Source of the DNA: Hoeflea_A sp965228785 | GTDB lineage: Bacteria; Pseudomonadota; Alphaproteobacteria; Rhizobiales; Rhizobiaceae | Length of the DNA stretch: 64,000 bases | Direction: 5' to 3' | Assembly: GCA_965228785.1 (NCBI GenBank) | Contig: CBDDIF010000001.1 | Coordinates: forward strand, 2,542,001 to 2,606,000 | Shown: piece after piece, positions 19,163 through 26,781 of the stretch | Numbering within the stretch: the first letter of the stretch is position 1 | How the letters are laid out: each line of letters begins with the position of its first letter | Position numbers and translations under genes: made by a program | The notes under the pieces: generated by a model | Told to the model about the DNA's origin: nothing | The model's input: the letters and a program-made list of their open reading frames with translations, nothing else | Databases searched by the model: none

Positions 19163-19756
19163 GTGAGCAAAGTCGACCTGGCCAGGCTGACTGGCGACGA
19201 TATGACGGCCGTTTTAGGCGATCTGGCGCAGCTGCGGATCACGGTCTTCCGGGAGTGGCCTTATCTGTACGATGGCGATTTCGATTATGAGCGCAAATAT
19301 CTTGCCAAGTTTGCTGCCTCCGAGGGGGCCGTGATCATCGGCGCGTTCTACGCCGGCCGGCTGGTTGGCGCGGCGACCGCAGCGCCACTCAGCGATCATT
19401 TTGATGATTTTGCCAAACCGTTCAGGCAGGCCGGCCTCGATCCTCGACACTATTTCTATTTCGGTGAGTCCGTGCTGCTGCAGCCTTATCGGGGGCGGGG
19501 CATCGGTGTGCGATTTTTCGACGAACGTGAGGCGGCGGCAAAGGCTGCGGGTTACGAACGCGTCGCCTTTTGCGGTGTCGTTCGTCCCGACGATCATCCC
19601 TCGAAACCGGCCAACTATGTTCCCCTTGATCAGTTCTGGCGCAATCGCGGCTATCAGCCGATGGAGGGAATCACCTGTGAGTTCCCCTGGCGCGATATCG
19701 GCGATCGGCACGAGACGCCAAAACGGATGCAATTCTGGTCGCGGGATCTGACCTGA
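19163..19756 (+). CDS. GNAT-family N-acetyltransferase
   Basis: A 197-residue acetyltransferase-like protein. The acetyl-CoA-binding loop is seen in LLQPYRGRGIGVRFFDEREA, preceded by YFYFGESVL and followed by YERVAFCGVVRP. The substrate is unknown. The frame is open from 19043 and has an ATG at 19148. I chose the GTG at 19163 because GGAGGG lies seven bases before it and the earlier residues look non-conserved. It may be the last gene of the sulfatase/TRAP operon or an independent gene. Confidence 0.8.
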   Translation: MSKVDLARLTGDDMTAVLGDLAQLRITVFREWPYLYDGDFDYERKYLAKFAASEGAVIIGAFYAGRLVGAATAAPLSDHFDDFAKPFRQAGLDPRHYFYFGESVLLQPYRGRGIGVRFFDEREAAAKAAGYERVAFCGVVRPDDHPSKPANYVPLDQFWRNRGYQPMEGITCEFPWRDIGDRHETPKRMQFWSRDLT

Positions 19757-19890
19757 CTGGGCTGCCGCCGGTTTTTTTCAACATGAACAGCGTATGAACG
19801 CGAGGTTCCGACAGCGTTCAGTTGCGGTCTCCTAATCTCTCACCATGGCTTCGAAAGGAGCTGCGCGACACCCGAGAGATGGAGAGACAC

Positions 19891-20259
19891 ATGTTTGGAA
19901 AAATCGCACAGTCATTTGCCCTCGCGGCTTTGATCGGTGTCGGCTCGATGGCCGTCACCACGGAACAGGCTTCTGCCGGTGGCGGAGGCGTCGGATTTTC
20001 GATCGAATTCGGCAGCCCGGGATACGGACCGGGTTGGGGCTGGGGGCCTGGCTGGGGTCCGGGTTACGGCCCGAAACCTCACAAGGGAATCTGCAAACCA
20101 CGGCGCGCCGCCAAGAAGGCCTGGAAGATGGGCGTTCGCAATGGCCGCATCGTCCGCCGCAACCACAAGCGCGTTGTCGTCAAAGGCTGGCGCCACGGTT
20201 ACCCGGTGAAGGTTGTCTTCGCCAACCGGCGTCACTGCCCGGTGATTGCCCTTCGCTAA
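19891..20259 (+). CDS. Small secreted Gly/Trp-rich basic protein, function unknown
   Basis: A 122-residue protein that I do not assign to a named family. It has a Sec signal peptide (residues 1-30, cut near ASA-GG), then a Gly/Pro/Trp-rich low-complexity stretch (GYGPGWGWGPGWGPGYGPKP). A basic C-terminal half follows with two Cys residues (KGICKPRRAAKKAW and RRHCPVIALR), which could form a disulfide. The fold of the C-terminal half resembles short exported antifreeze-like or ATP-binding-free proteins common in rhizobia, but that is only an impression. GGAGAG lies four bases before the ATG at 19891. A terminator follows. Confidence 0.7.
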   Translation: MFGKIAQSFALAALIGVGSMAVTTEQASAGGGGVGFSIEFGSPGYGPGWGWGPGWGPGYGPKPHKGICKPRRAAKKAWKMGVRNGRIVRRNHKRVVVKGWRHGYPVKVVFANRRHCPVIALR

Positions 20260-20300
20260 CGGCATTTCGCTGATTGATATTCCCCGCCCAATCAGCGATC

Positions 20301-20347
20301 CCCCCAGGCACCGGTCCCTGCCCGATCGATGCCCGGGGGTTTTCTTT
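20301..20347. terminator. Terminator between convergent genes
   Basis: CCCCC(A)GGCA at 20301-20310 pairs with TGCC(C)GGGGG at 20330-20339 around a 19-base loop, with TTTTCTTT behind it. It lies between the stop codons of the small secreted protein gene and the SIMPL gene. Confidence 0.6.
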
Positions 20348-20353
20348 GGTCAG

Positions 20354-21085
20354 CTACTGATTCAGTTCGAAGCTGACATTGACCTGCACCTTGTACTGGT
20401 TTTCTCCGGCGGCAACCGGCACCGCTGAGTCCGCTGCCGACCTGGCGGCCATTTCCGCGCGCATCAATGGCACTGGTGCTGGAGCCCTGTGCTGCTCATC
20501 GATCCGCGAAATGCGTCCGAGTTCGACACCGGCGGCTTCCGTCAGTGTTTTCGCCTTGTCGATGGCGTCGAGCACGGCGGCCTTGCGCGCCTCGGTCAAC
20601 GCTTCTGAAGGATCGTCATTGGTGAACAAGATCTGTCCACCCTGATTGACGCCGAGGCTGACAGCCTGATCAAGAATGCCGCCGAGATCGTCCAGGTTGC
20701 GGATGCGAACGGTCAATGTATTGGATACCCGGTAGCCGACGATCTGCGGCTCGGCCGGCTTGTTGTCATTGCTGCGCGGGTAGACATATTGCGGGTCGAT
20801 GGAAAAATTTGACGTCTGAATGTCGCGTGTTTCGACACCGGCGTCACGGATGGAGGCAAGCACCTCCGTCATGGCGCTCTTGTTGGTGTCGAGCGCAGCA
20901 CGCGCCGTTTTTTCCTGACGCACAACCGAAAGAGTCACCACCGCCATATCCGGTGCAACAGTGGACACACCTTCGCCGGTGACGGCGACGATCCCGGGCT
21001 TCTGCTTGCCGGAACCCTGTGCCGCCGCTGCCGAAGGCAGCAAAACAAGGGCGAACAGGATGGCGAATGTGCGTCGAATAATCAT
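20354..21085 (-). CDS. SIMPL domain (DUF541) periplasmic protein
   Basis: A 243-residue exported protein: a signal peptide (LVLLPSAAAAQG) is followed by one SIMPL domain. GKQKPGIVAVTGEGVSTVAP and GVETRDIQTSNFSIDPQYVY are typical, as is GYRVSNTLTVRIRNLDDLG. Related proteins (YggE in Escherichia coli) reduce oxidative stress effects by an unknown mechanism. It is the last gene on the minus strand behind the DUF1190/DUF350 genes, 95 bases downstream, and may belong to that stress module or be separate. Confidence 0.88.
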   Translation of the reverse strand: MIIRRTFAILFALVLLPSAAAAQGSGKQKPGIVAVTGEGVSTVAPDMAVVTLSVVRQEKTARAALDTNKSAMTEVLASIRDAGVETRDIQTSNFSIDPQYVYPRSNDNKPAEPQIVGYRVSNTLTVRIRNLDDLGGILDQAVSLGVNQGGQILFTNDDPSEALTEARKAAVLDAIDKAKTLTEAAGVELGRISRIDEQHRAPAPVPLMRAEMAARSAADSAVPVAAGENQYKVQVNVSFELNQ

Positions 21086-21180
21086 GAGTGACCCCGATAG
21101 CTGTGAAAGATTGAGCGCTGCATAGCCGCGGTTTGCGGCAATGTCTTGTCGGCGCCGTCAGTCGCGGTAGCTTCGGACGC

Positions 21181-21732
21181 CTAACCCCCTCTCGAGCCAG
21201 AACTTGAACGGCTGCCAAAACCGCCCCTTGAGGCGACTGAGGTTCGGGTCTGGACCCTGGCGGGCTTTGGTGGAGTTTTGACGGCATCGTCATAGGTTCT
21301 CCAACTGCCGCCGCCATAGCTGCCCACATAGTATCCGCCAGAGGTGTAACGCCGATCGCTTCCGCGTTCCGGATAAACCGGGCGAATTGTCGAGCGGTTG
21401 AGGCTTCCGTCAGCGGCCTTTGCGACGAAGTAACCAACGGCGAGTGGCGTGAAGAACGAGGTTGCTCCAGTGGTGCCTGGTTCGCACCGGTTGGTTCCGT
21501 GTTGCTCGGAGCACAGATTCTGGGAGTTGTAGCGTGGACCGGAAGCCCGGTGCACGGTTTCTCCGGTCATAACCACTTCGGCACAGGCCTCGTCCGGCAG
21601 GAAATTGTCGGCGATGCATTCAGCTTCGGTTTTGTAAACCCGGCCTTCCAAGGTCGGTTCCTGCCCGCAACCCGCAAGGGTCGCGGTTGTGGTCGCCATG
21701 ACCACCAGTTTGATCGACTTAGAGCGCTTCAT
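21181..21732 (-). CDS. DUF1190 lipoprotein (YgiB/YjfM family)
   Basis: A 183-residue lipoprotein. The signal peptide ends in the lipobox LAGC, so the mature N-terminal Cys should be acylated. The DUF1190 core has ECIADNFLPDEACAEVVM and FFTPLAVGYFVA. A Ser/Gly/Arg-rich tail (GGFGSRSSSGSRGG) ends the protein. The family counterpart in Escherichia coli is YjfM. GGAG sits seven bases before the ATG. It is grouped with the DUF350, DUF2491, channel, DUF2170, PspA and GspS-type genes; the biochemical role is unknown. Confidence 0.85.
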   Translation of the reverse strand: MKRSKSIKLVVMATTTATLAGCGQEPTLEGRVYKTEAECIADNFLPDEACAEVVMTGETVHRASGPRYNSQNLCSEQHGTNRCEPGTTGATSFFTPLAVGYFVAKAADGSLNRSTIRPVYPERGSDRRYTSGGYYVGSYGGGSWRTYDDAVKTPPKPARVQTRTSVASRGGFGSRSSSGSRGG

Positions 21733-21792
21733 GAGATTTCTCCGACTTGAATCGGTCTGATGTTTCTGGACGTGCTCGCGGCTTGTTTCGAA

Positions 21793-22203
21793 TCAGTAGG
21801 TCATGCACGCGGCGTTCAGCAAACCGACAGTCACCGAAATGGTGGCAAGTTTGGTGCTGATGGCCATTTCGCCCTGTTCGATACGGTCTGTCAGTCTGGG
21901 GTAAAATCGGCGAAAGATCTGATAGGCAATCAGCTGTGTGACACAGGCGATAATTCCCCAAATTACGAAATCAAGAATACTGACCGAGTTTGCCACCGCG
22001 CTGGCGAGCGGCAGCGAAAAGCCGAGAAAGGCAGCGCTGAAGACCAATGATGCCGCAACGTTGTTTTCCTTGATCAGCGCCATTTCGTCGTGAGGCGTCA
22101 TCAGCGTGTATATTTTCATGAAAATCAACAGCATGGCGATCGCCACAAGGAAGTAGGCGATGAAGGGGACTAGGCCCGAGAGGGACGCCAGGATGTCAGC
22201 CAT
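21793..22203 (-). CDS. DUF350 membrane protein (YjfL family)
   Basis: A 136-residue integral membrane protein with about four hydrophobic helices (LVPFIAYFLVAIAMLLIFMK, then NNVAASLVFSAAFLGFSLPL, SILDFVIWGIIACVTQLIAY and a C-terminal segment). This fits DUF350, known as YjfL in Escherichia coli. The motif ALIKENNVAASL is the family hallmark. The ATG at 22203 is preceded by GGAG; a TTG four codons upstream is also in frame but less likely. A pair of palindromic repeats separates it from the DUF2491 gene. Function is unknown. Confidence 0.87.
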   Translation of the reverse strand: MADILASLSGLVPFIAYFLVAIAMLLIFMKIYTLMTPHDEMALIKENNVAASLVFSAAFLGFSLPLASAVANSVSILDFVIWGIIACVTQLIAYQIFRRFYPRLTDRIEQGEMAISTKLATISVTVGLLNAACMTY

Positions 22204-22223
22204 TTGGATCTCCAATACGTGAG

Positions 22224-22299
22224 CTAGTGTCCTGAATCTGAAGTTCGTCCCATTTTACAGCACACTCCGAACGAACTTCAGATTCAATCAGGACACTAG
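22224..22299. repeat. Palindromic repeat with CTAGTGT ends
   Basis: CTAGTGTCCTGAATCTGAAG at the left end is mirrored by CTTCAGATTCAATCAGGACA plus CTAG at the right end, giving a near-perfect 76-base hairpin with a short loop. It lies in the leader of the DUF350 gene. Its outer CTAGTGT/ACACTAG ends are the same as those of the next repeat at 22313-22390, although the inner arms differ. Confidence 0.75.
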
Positions 22300-22390
22300 C
22301 AAGATTATGATTCTAGTGTGGTTTATGGATTTGAAGTTCCTACCAGAGGTTGCTGCAATAATCATAGGAACTTCAAATCCACCACACTAG
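22293..22390. repeat. Dispersed palindromic repeat, copy B
   Basis: This stretch matches 3838-3933. CTAGTGTGG at 22313 and CCACACTAG at 22390 bound a long hairpin whose inner arms are GGATTTGAAGTTCCTA and TAGGAACTTCAAATCC. The 13-base linker CAAGATTATGATT joins it to the repeat at 22224-22299 and is also present in copy A. The terminal CTAG supplies the stop codon (TAG on the minus strand, 22387-22389) of the DUF2491 gene. Confidence 0.8.
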
Positions 22391-23031
22391 ACAGTAAAAT
22401 TGTGCCGTTCGAGCGGGAATCCGATCATATACGCAACGCTGCGTTCCGCATTGTCCGGTTCTTCCATGTTGATGAAGAGCATCTCGTCCCGGCCATCCCT
22501 CATGGGGCGGGCAAAGAGCATCGCTGTCTGGAAAATTCGTCGGCGCCCGCCACCCGATCGGTCGTCGCAGACCTCTTCCCAATAGGTCATCGGGTCTTCA
22601 GGAGATGTCGACGTATCGAACCAGGCGCGTTCGAAACTGTAAGTCCCGTCTTCGCCTTCCAGCGTATACCTTGTCTGGCGAATTGCATCTTTTGCGCGAT
22701 CCCACTCGCGGTCATCCGACGGGTAGCGGACATCATAAAAGTACCACAGCATGATTTCATCAACGCGATCGTCGGTTTGGCCGTCTCCGCCCTGAAACTG
22801 GACCAAAAATCGGTCGTCGTCCGGATAAAAGCGATGCATGAACGATTGCTCGCCGAGATCACAACAGCCCTGGGCAGTGATCATGAGAGTGGTGTCGGGC
22901 TTCTCAAGAAGACTGTCTTCCGGCAGCAGTCGAAGTGCAATCGGGTCGAACGTGATGCCGCGATCGATTGTCAGCCCGAGTATTTCGGGCGGTATCCAGC
23001 CCTTGTTGCGCTTAAACAGTGATCCGAACAT
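22387..23031 (-). CDS. DUF2491 protein (YjfK family)
   Basis: A 214-residue soluble protein matching DUF2491 (YjfK). Recognisable parts are MFGSLFKRNKGWIPPEILGL at the start, IALRLLPEDSLL, CDLGEQSFMHRFYPDDDRFL, IMLWYFYDV and SERAWFDT-like FERAWFDTSTSPEDPMTYWE. Function is unknown. Its 5' end overlaps the channel gene by 20 bases. The stop codon lies inside the terminal CTAG of a palindromic repeat, so the last residues may have been altered by insertion of that repeat. Confidence 0.87.
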   Translation of the reverse strand: MFGSLFKRNKGWIPPEILGLTIDRGITFDPIALRLLPEDSLLEKPDTTLMITAQGCCDLGEQSFMHRFYPDDDRFLVQFQGGDGQTDDRVDEIMLWYFYDVRYPSDDREWDRAKDAIRQTRYTLEGEDGTYSFERAWFDTSTSPEDPMTYWEEVCDDRSGGGRRRIFQTAMLFARPMRDGRDEMLFINMEEPDNAERSVAYMIGFPLERHNFTV

Positions 23032-24067
23032 CGGTTCCTCCGAGTTCAGTGGAGATCTCGGTGGCGGTCAGTCGCTGGTTGGCAAGGTAGTAGAAGATGC
23101 CTCCCGATTTCAACGCCCCGGGAAAAGGGCGGAACAGGAAGTTGCTGTCGTCTGGTTGGGAGATCGCAATCAGAGTGGCATCGGATGCGGAAAGGGCTTG
23201 CCTCAAGGCGGCCGTTTCAGTCGGCTCCGCAGCTTCGATGGTTGCCGAAAACACCGTTGCACCGAAACCTGCGGTTGACAGTGCCATCAGGATCTGACCT
23301 GCGCCCGGATCTTGCGCGGCACGCACGAGCGCTTCTACGGCACTGGAGACAACCGGTTCGATATTCGCCAGGTCTCCCGCCCTTCGGGCCGTGTCCCGGT
23401 CTTCGAAATAGGCGGCGACGTGGACCGTCCTGTTCAACTCCCGGATGGCAAGACAGGTGTTGAAAGTCTCCGCATCCGTGCCAGCGTAGACGAGAACCTT
23501 CTGTGCGCCCGGAACAGCGGCACGTCTGAGTGACTGAAGCGCGTCCAGCCGTTCGGCCCTGACGAGACGGATGCCGTCACGGATATCGACATCCTTGTCG
23601 TTGGCCAGGAGTACGATCTTTTCGTCGCCGTCCTGTCCCGCGATCAGATTGTCCACCATGACCGGCGTCTTGTCGCGATGATAACCGACGATCACCGTGG
23701 CGTCCTGCAGACGCTCGAAGTTTCCGTTTCCGTCAGCCATACGTCTCACTCCTTCCACGAGAGTTCCCGTCAGTCGGCCAAGAACCGCGGAGAAAATCAG
23801 CAACGCCCCGGGGAAAAACCAGAAGGCCGATACCAGGCGCCCGGCTGCTGTCTGCGGTGACAGATCTCCGTAGCCGACTGTCGATGCCGTGGTGGCGGCA
23901 AAATAGATGAAGGTAATCGGGTTTCGGGTAAGGTCGGCCTCGCCAGCAAGGAAAAACAACACCCAGGAAATGAACAGGTATCCGCAGATCAAAGTCATCA
24001 GCAGCCAGAGCTTGAGCTCGAGCACGTGGTGGTAAAGCCGGGAGATGAAGATCTGAAGGATTGGCAA
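23012..24067 (-). CDS. Two-TM potassium channel with RCK/TrkA-N-like domain
   Basis: A 351-residue ion channel subunit. Two membrane helices (LWLLMTLICGYLFISWVLFF and LVSAFWFFPGALLIFSAVLG) flank a pore with the selectivity filter TVGYGD. The cytoplasmic part has a TrkA-N-like Rossmann domain (DATVIVGYHRDKTPVMVDNL) in which the usual GxGxxG is not intact. A C-terminal domain of about 100 residues follows. It overlaps the DUF2491 gene and is divergent from the DUF2170 gene. Potassium channels are a recurrent partner of YjfJ/YjfK-type modules. Gating by a ligand other than NAD is possible, given the altered glycine motif. Confidence 0.9.
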   Translation of the reverse strand: MPILQIFISRLYHHVLELKLWLLMTLICGYLFISWVLFFLAGEADLTRNPITFIYFAATTASTVGYGDLSPQTAAGRLVSAFWFFPGALLIFSAVLGRLTGTLVEGVRRMADGNGNFERLQDATVIVGYHRDKTPVMVDNLIAGQDGDEKIVLLANDKDVDIRDGIRLVRAERLDALQSLRRAAVPGAQKVLVYAGTDAETFNTCLAIRELNRTVHVAAYFEDRDTARRAGDLANIEPVVSSAVEALVRAAQDPGAGQILMALSTAGFGATVFSATIEAAEPTETAALRQALSASDATLIAISQPDDSNFLFRPFPGALKSGGIFYYLANQRLTATEISTELGGTDVRITV

Positions 24068-24224
24068 AGTTGATGTCTGCCCCGAGTTGAATCGCCATTA
24101 CTGTGACCATCCGACTTCGGCATGTCAAACCGGAATTGGCGCTGAAAAACAGCTTGAAACCGACCTGTTTCACTTCTACTTGTGCGAGGCCGGATGTCGA
24201 GACCGGCAAACCCGGAGGCATTGG

Positions 24225-24668
24225 ATGAACGCACGGCAAACTCCCTGGACATTGCAGGAACTCAAAGAAGCTCTGGAGAATTCCAGTTCGTTCGCGGAAG
24301 GTGAAATCAGCTGCGAAGTCAGCGCCATGCAGCCGGACGTGCTGGAAGTCCGGCTTCACTCAGCAGGTGAAATTACCCTCTTCATGACGGTCGGCGACCT
24401 CCAGATTCTGACGACCACCGTGCTTTGGCCGCGCGTGCAGCAGGATGATCCGGCGGCCTTCGAAGCGATGATGCTGCGCAACCACAAAAAGCTTCTGCCG
24501 CTTTGCGCTCTTTCGATCGATAATGTTGGCGGTGAAGAATATTACGAGCTTTTCGGCGCCATGTCGGTTCGATCCACGCTCGATTCGCTGGAAACCGAAT
24601 TGCGGACCATCGCCAACAGCGCGCTTGAACTGGCGGCTGATGTCGGACCGAGAATCGGCGACGATTGA
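24225..24668 (+). CDS. DUF2170 protein (YjfI family)
   Basis: A 147-residue soluble protein of the DUF2170 (YjfI) family, recognised by TLQELKEALE near the start, the GEITLFMTVGDLQILTTTVL core and LPLCALSIDNVGGEEYYELF. Function is unknown. The ATG at 24225 has GGAGG six bases upstream and is chosen over an open frame from 24087. It begins the plus-strand half of the divergent module, 32 bases before the PspA-like gene. Confidence 0.87.
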   Translation: MNARQTPWTLQELKEALENSSSFAEGEISCEVSAMQPDVLEVRLHSAGEITLFMTVGDLQILTTTVLWPRVQQDDPAAFEAMMLRNHKKLLPLCALSIDNVGGEEYYELFGAMSVRSTLDSLETELRTIANSALELAADVGPRIGDD

Positions 24669-24699
24669 CAATATCTCACTGAATTAGGACCGCTAAACC

Positions 24700-25371
24700 A
24701 TGACTGTTTGGACGAAATTGATCACGGCCTTCAAGGGGCACGCCCACAACGCCGCGGAAGCTGTTCAGGACGCCAATCTGCTGACAATTCTTGAGCAGGA
24801 AATACGCGACGCCAAAAAGGCGATCGCAGGTGCAAAAGATGAAAAGGCACGCATGGCAGCCAATCGCAAGCTCAAGGAGAAGTCTGTCGCCGAACTCATG
24901 GGCGAAATCGAGCGCCGCACAGCGGCCGCCAGCAAGGCAAAAGCGCAGGGCGACGAACCGCTGGCCATCGAGATCGTGCAAAGCATCCTCAAGCTGCGGG
25001 ACAAGGTGGAGGCGGACCAGGCGCTGTTTGACCAATACAAAGCGACCGAGGAACGCATGGACAGCACAATCCGACAGTCCGAAAACAAGATCGAGACGCT
25101 GCAACGTAAGCTGGACAGCGCCAAGGCCAACGAGGCACTGATCAATGCGCAAAAGGCGGCATCGACCAACACCACCGCGTCTGACGGAAAATTGGCAAGC
25201 GCCGTCGATAGCCTGGCTCGCCTGGAGCAACGCCAGGCAGAACAGCAGGCGATGCTGGAGGCGGCCGATGAGGAAGCGCGCCTGGAAAGCGGGGCGGACC
25301 TGGAGGCCAAGATCAAGGCGCTGGAGAACCCGGGGCGCGATGATGTGCAAGCACTTCTTGCGAAACTCTGA
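24700..25371 (+). CDS. PspA/IM30 family protein (YjfJ type)
   Basis: A 223-residue, almost entirely helical coiled-coil protein of the PspA/IM30/ESCRT-III-like family. It has the N-terminal WTKLITAFKGHAHNAAEAVQ amphipathic region and LLTILEQEIRDAKKAIAGAK. Long Lys/Glu/Ala-rich helices then run to the C-terminus. PspA proteins bind and stabilise the inner membrane under stress. In the Escherichia coli yjf operon the equivalent is YjfJ. Its position between DUF2170 and the GspS-type ligase supports the YjfJ assignment over the phage-shock PspA. Confidence 0.9.
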   Translation: MTVWTKLITAFKGHAHNAAEAVQDANLLTILEQEIRDAKKAIAGAKDEKARMAANRKLKEKSVAELMGEIERRTAAASKAKAQGDEPLAIEIVQSILKLRDKVEADQALFDQYKATEERMDSTIRQSENKIETLQRKLDSAKANEALINAQKAASTNTTASDGKLASAVDSLARLEQRQAEQQAMLEAADEEARLESGADLEAKIKALENPGRDDVQALLAKL

Positions 25372-25386
25372 CGTTCCGACCGTTCG

Positions 25387-26553
25387 ATGAGGCGGATCTC
25401 CGTTCCCGAGCGGCCCGATTGGAAGAAGCATGCCGAAGAACTCGGATTCGGCTTCCACACCATGTACGGCGCGCCCTATTGGGATGAGACCCGGGCCTAC
25501 GTGTTCACGCTCGCGGAGATCGAGCGGGAACTGGAGGATCCCACCCAGGAACTCTATGGCATGTGCCTCGATCTGGTCGATCGGGTGGTTCGGGATGACG
25601 GGTTGCTTGAAAAAATAGCCATTCCGGAAAGCTACCGATCCTGGATCCGCAAGTCGTGGGACAATTCCGAACCCTCGCTCTATGGCCGGTTTGACCTGTA
25701 CTATGACGGCACCGGGCCGGCGAAAATGCTGGAATTCAATGCCGACACGCCGACGGCGCTTTATGAGACCGGCTTTTTTCAGTGGATCTGGCTGGAAGAG
25801 CAGATCGCTGCTGGCGTGCTGCCGAAAGATGCCGATCAATTCAATTCCGTGCAGGACCGTTTGATCGAACGGTTCGCAGACATGTTTGCGCCGGGCTCTC
25901 ATATTCACTTTGCCGCATCCAAGGATCACGATGAGGACAGGGCAACGGTTCGCTACATGGAGGACTGTGCACAGCAGGCCGGCCTCATTCCGCATTTTGT
26001 CGCGGTTGACGACATCGGCATCGACGCCCAGGGCCGATTTGCCGATACCGATGAAATCGTCATCGACATCCTGTTCAAGCTCTACCCCTATGAAGACATG
26101 TTCCGCGAGGAATACGGTCCCTATTTGCCCGGTGCGACGGTGCATTTGATCGAACCGCCCTGGAAGGCCATTCTATCCAACAAGGCCATGCTGCCGCTGC
26201 TGTGGCAGATGTTTCCCGACCACCCCAATCTGCTGCCGGCCTTTTTCGAGACGGAAGCGGATGCGGATTTCCGCAATCGTGCCCATGTCAAAAAGCCATT
26301 CTTTAGTCGGGAAGGAGCCAACATCACGGTGCGCGGTGTCGAGGGGCAGGAGGTTTCGACACCAGGCCATTATGGCGAGGAAGGGTACATTCTTCAGGAA
26401 TATGCCAAGCCACCAAAATTCGGCGATGACTATGCGACGATCGGATCCTGGATCGTTGGTGGTGTCGCTTCGGGCATCTGCATTCGCGAGGACCGGGAGG
26501 CCATCACACAGGACCTCTCAAGATTTATACCGCATATCATATCGGATCTTTGA
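25387..26553 (+). CDS. Glutathionylspermidine synthase-like ATP-grasp ligase (YjfC type)
   Basis: A 388-residue ATP-grasp ligase of the glutathionylspermidine synthase preATP-grasp family (YjfC/YgiC). Motifs are ESYRSWIRKSWDNSEPSLYG, GRFDLYYDGTGPAKMLEFNA with DTPTALYETG, and VKKPFFSREGANITV near the C-terminus. The amidase domain of classical GspS is absent. Such stand-alone ligases are expected to join an amine or amino acid to a peptide carboxylate; the substrate is unknown. The start is 15 bases past the PspA-like stop, without a clear ribosome site, so translation is probably coupled. Confidence 0.9.
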   Translation: MRRISVPERPDWKKHAEELGFGFHTMYGAPYWDETRAYVFTLAEIERELEDPTQELYGMCLDLVDRVVRDDGLLEKIAIPESYRSWIRKSWDNSEPSLYGRFDLYYDGTGPAKMLEFNADTPTALYETGFFQWIWLEEQIAAGVLPKDADQFNSVQDRLIERFADMFAPGSHIHFAASKDHDEDRATVRYMEDCAQQAGLIPHFVAVDDIGIDAQGRFADTDEIVIDILFKLYPYEDMFREEYGPYLPGATVHLIEPPWKAILSNKAMLPLLWQMFPDHPNLLPAFFETEADADFRNRAHVKKPFFSREGANITVRGVEGQEVSTPGHYGEEGYILQEYAKPPKFGDDYATIGSWIVGGVASGICIREDREAITQDLSRFIPHIISDL

Positions 26554-26681
26554 TGCGGGTTGCCAAAGAGACCGGTCGCGTAGACCGCAACGTCTTGTCG
26601 GCGGCCCGGAATTGGTTTAAGCGGAGCCGGTTCGCGCGTTCAACGGGAGTTGCGTGAAACCGGCTGCTTTGCTGCCGGGTG

Positions 26682-26756
26682 GGGCCTGTAGCTCAATGGT
26701 AGAGCCGGCGGCTCATAACCGCTTGGTTGGGGGTTCGAATCCCTCCGGGCCCACCA
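26682..26756 (+). tRNA. tRNA with CAT anticodon (probably Ile2, else Met)
   Basis: A complete 75-base cloverleaf with encoded CCA. The acceptor stem pairs GGGCCTG with CGGGCCC (one G-T pair). The D-arm is GCTC/GAGC, the anticodon stem GGCGG/CCGCT has the loop CTCATAA, and the T-arm carries GTTCGAATC. The anticodon is CAT. The anticodon-arm and variable-loop sequence (GGCGGCTCATAACCGCTTGG) resembles the isoleucine tRNA whose C34 is changed to lysidine more than elongator Met tRNA. That identity is an inference. Confidence 0.95.
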
Positions 26757-26781
26757 TCGGTCAATCGGCCGCTGTCCTGTT

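Noticed and set aside
24676..26145. A 489-codon minus-strand open frame opposite the PspA and GspS-type genes
   Set aside because: It spans two clear genes on the other strand and has shadow-type composition.
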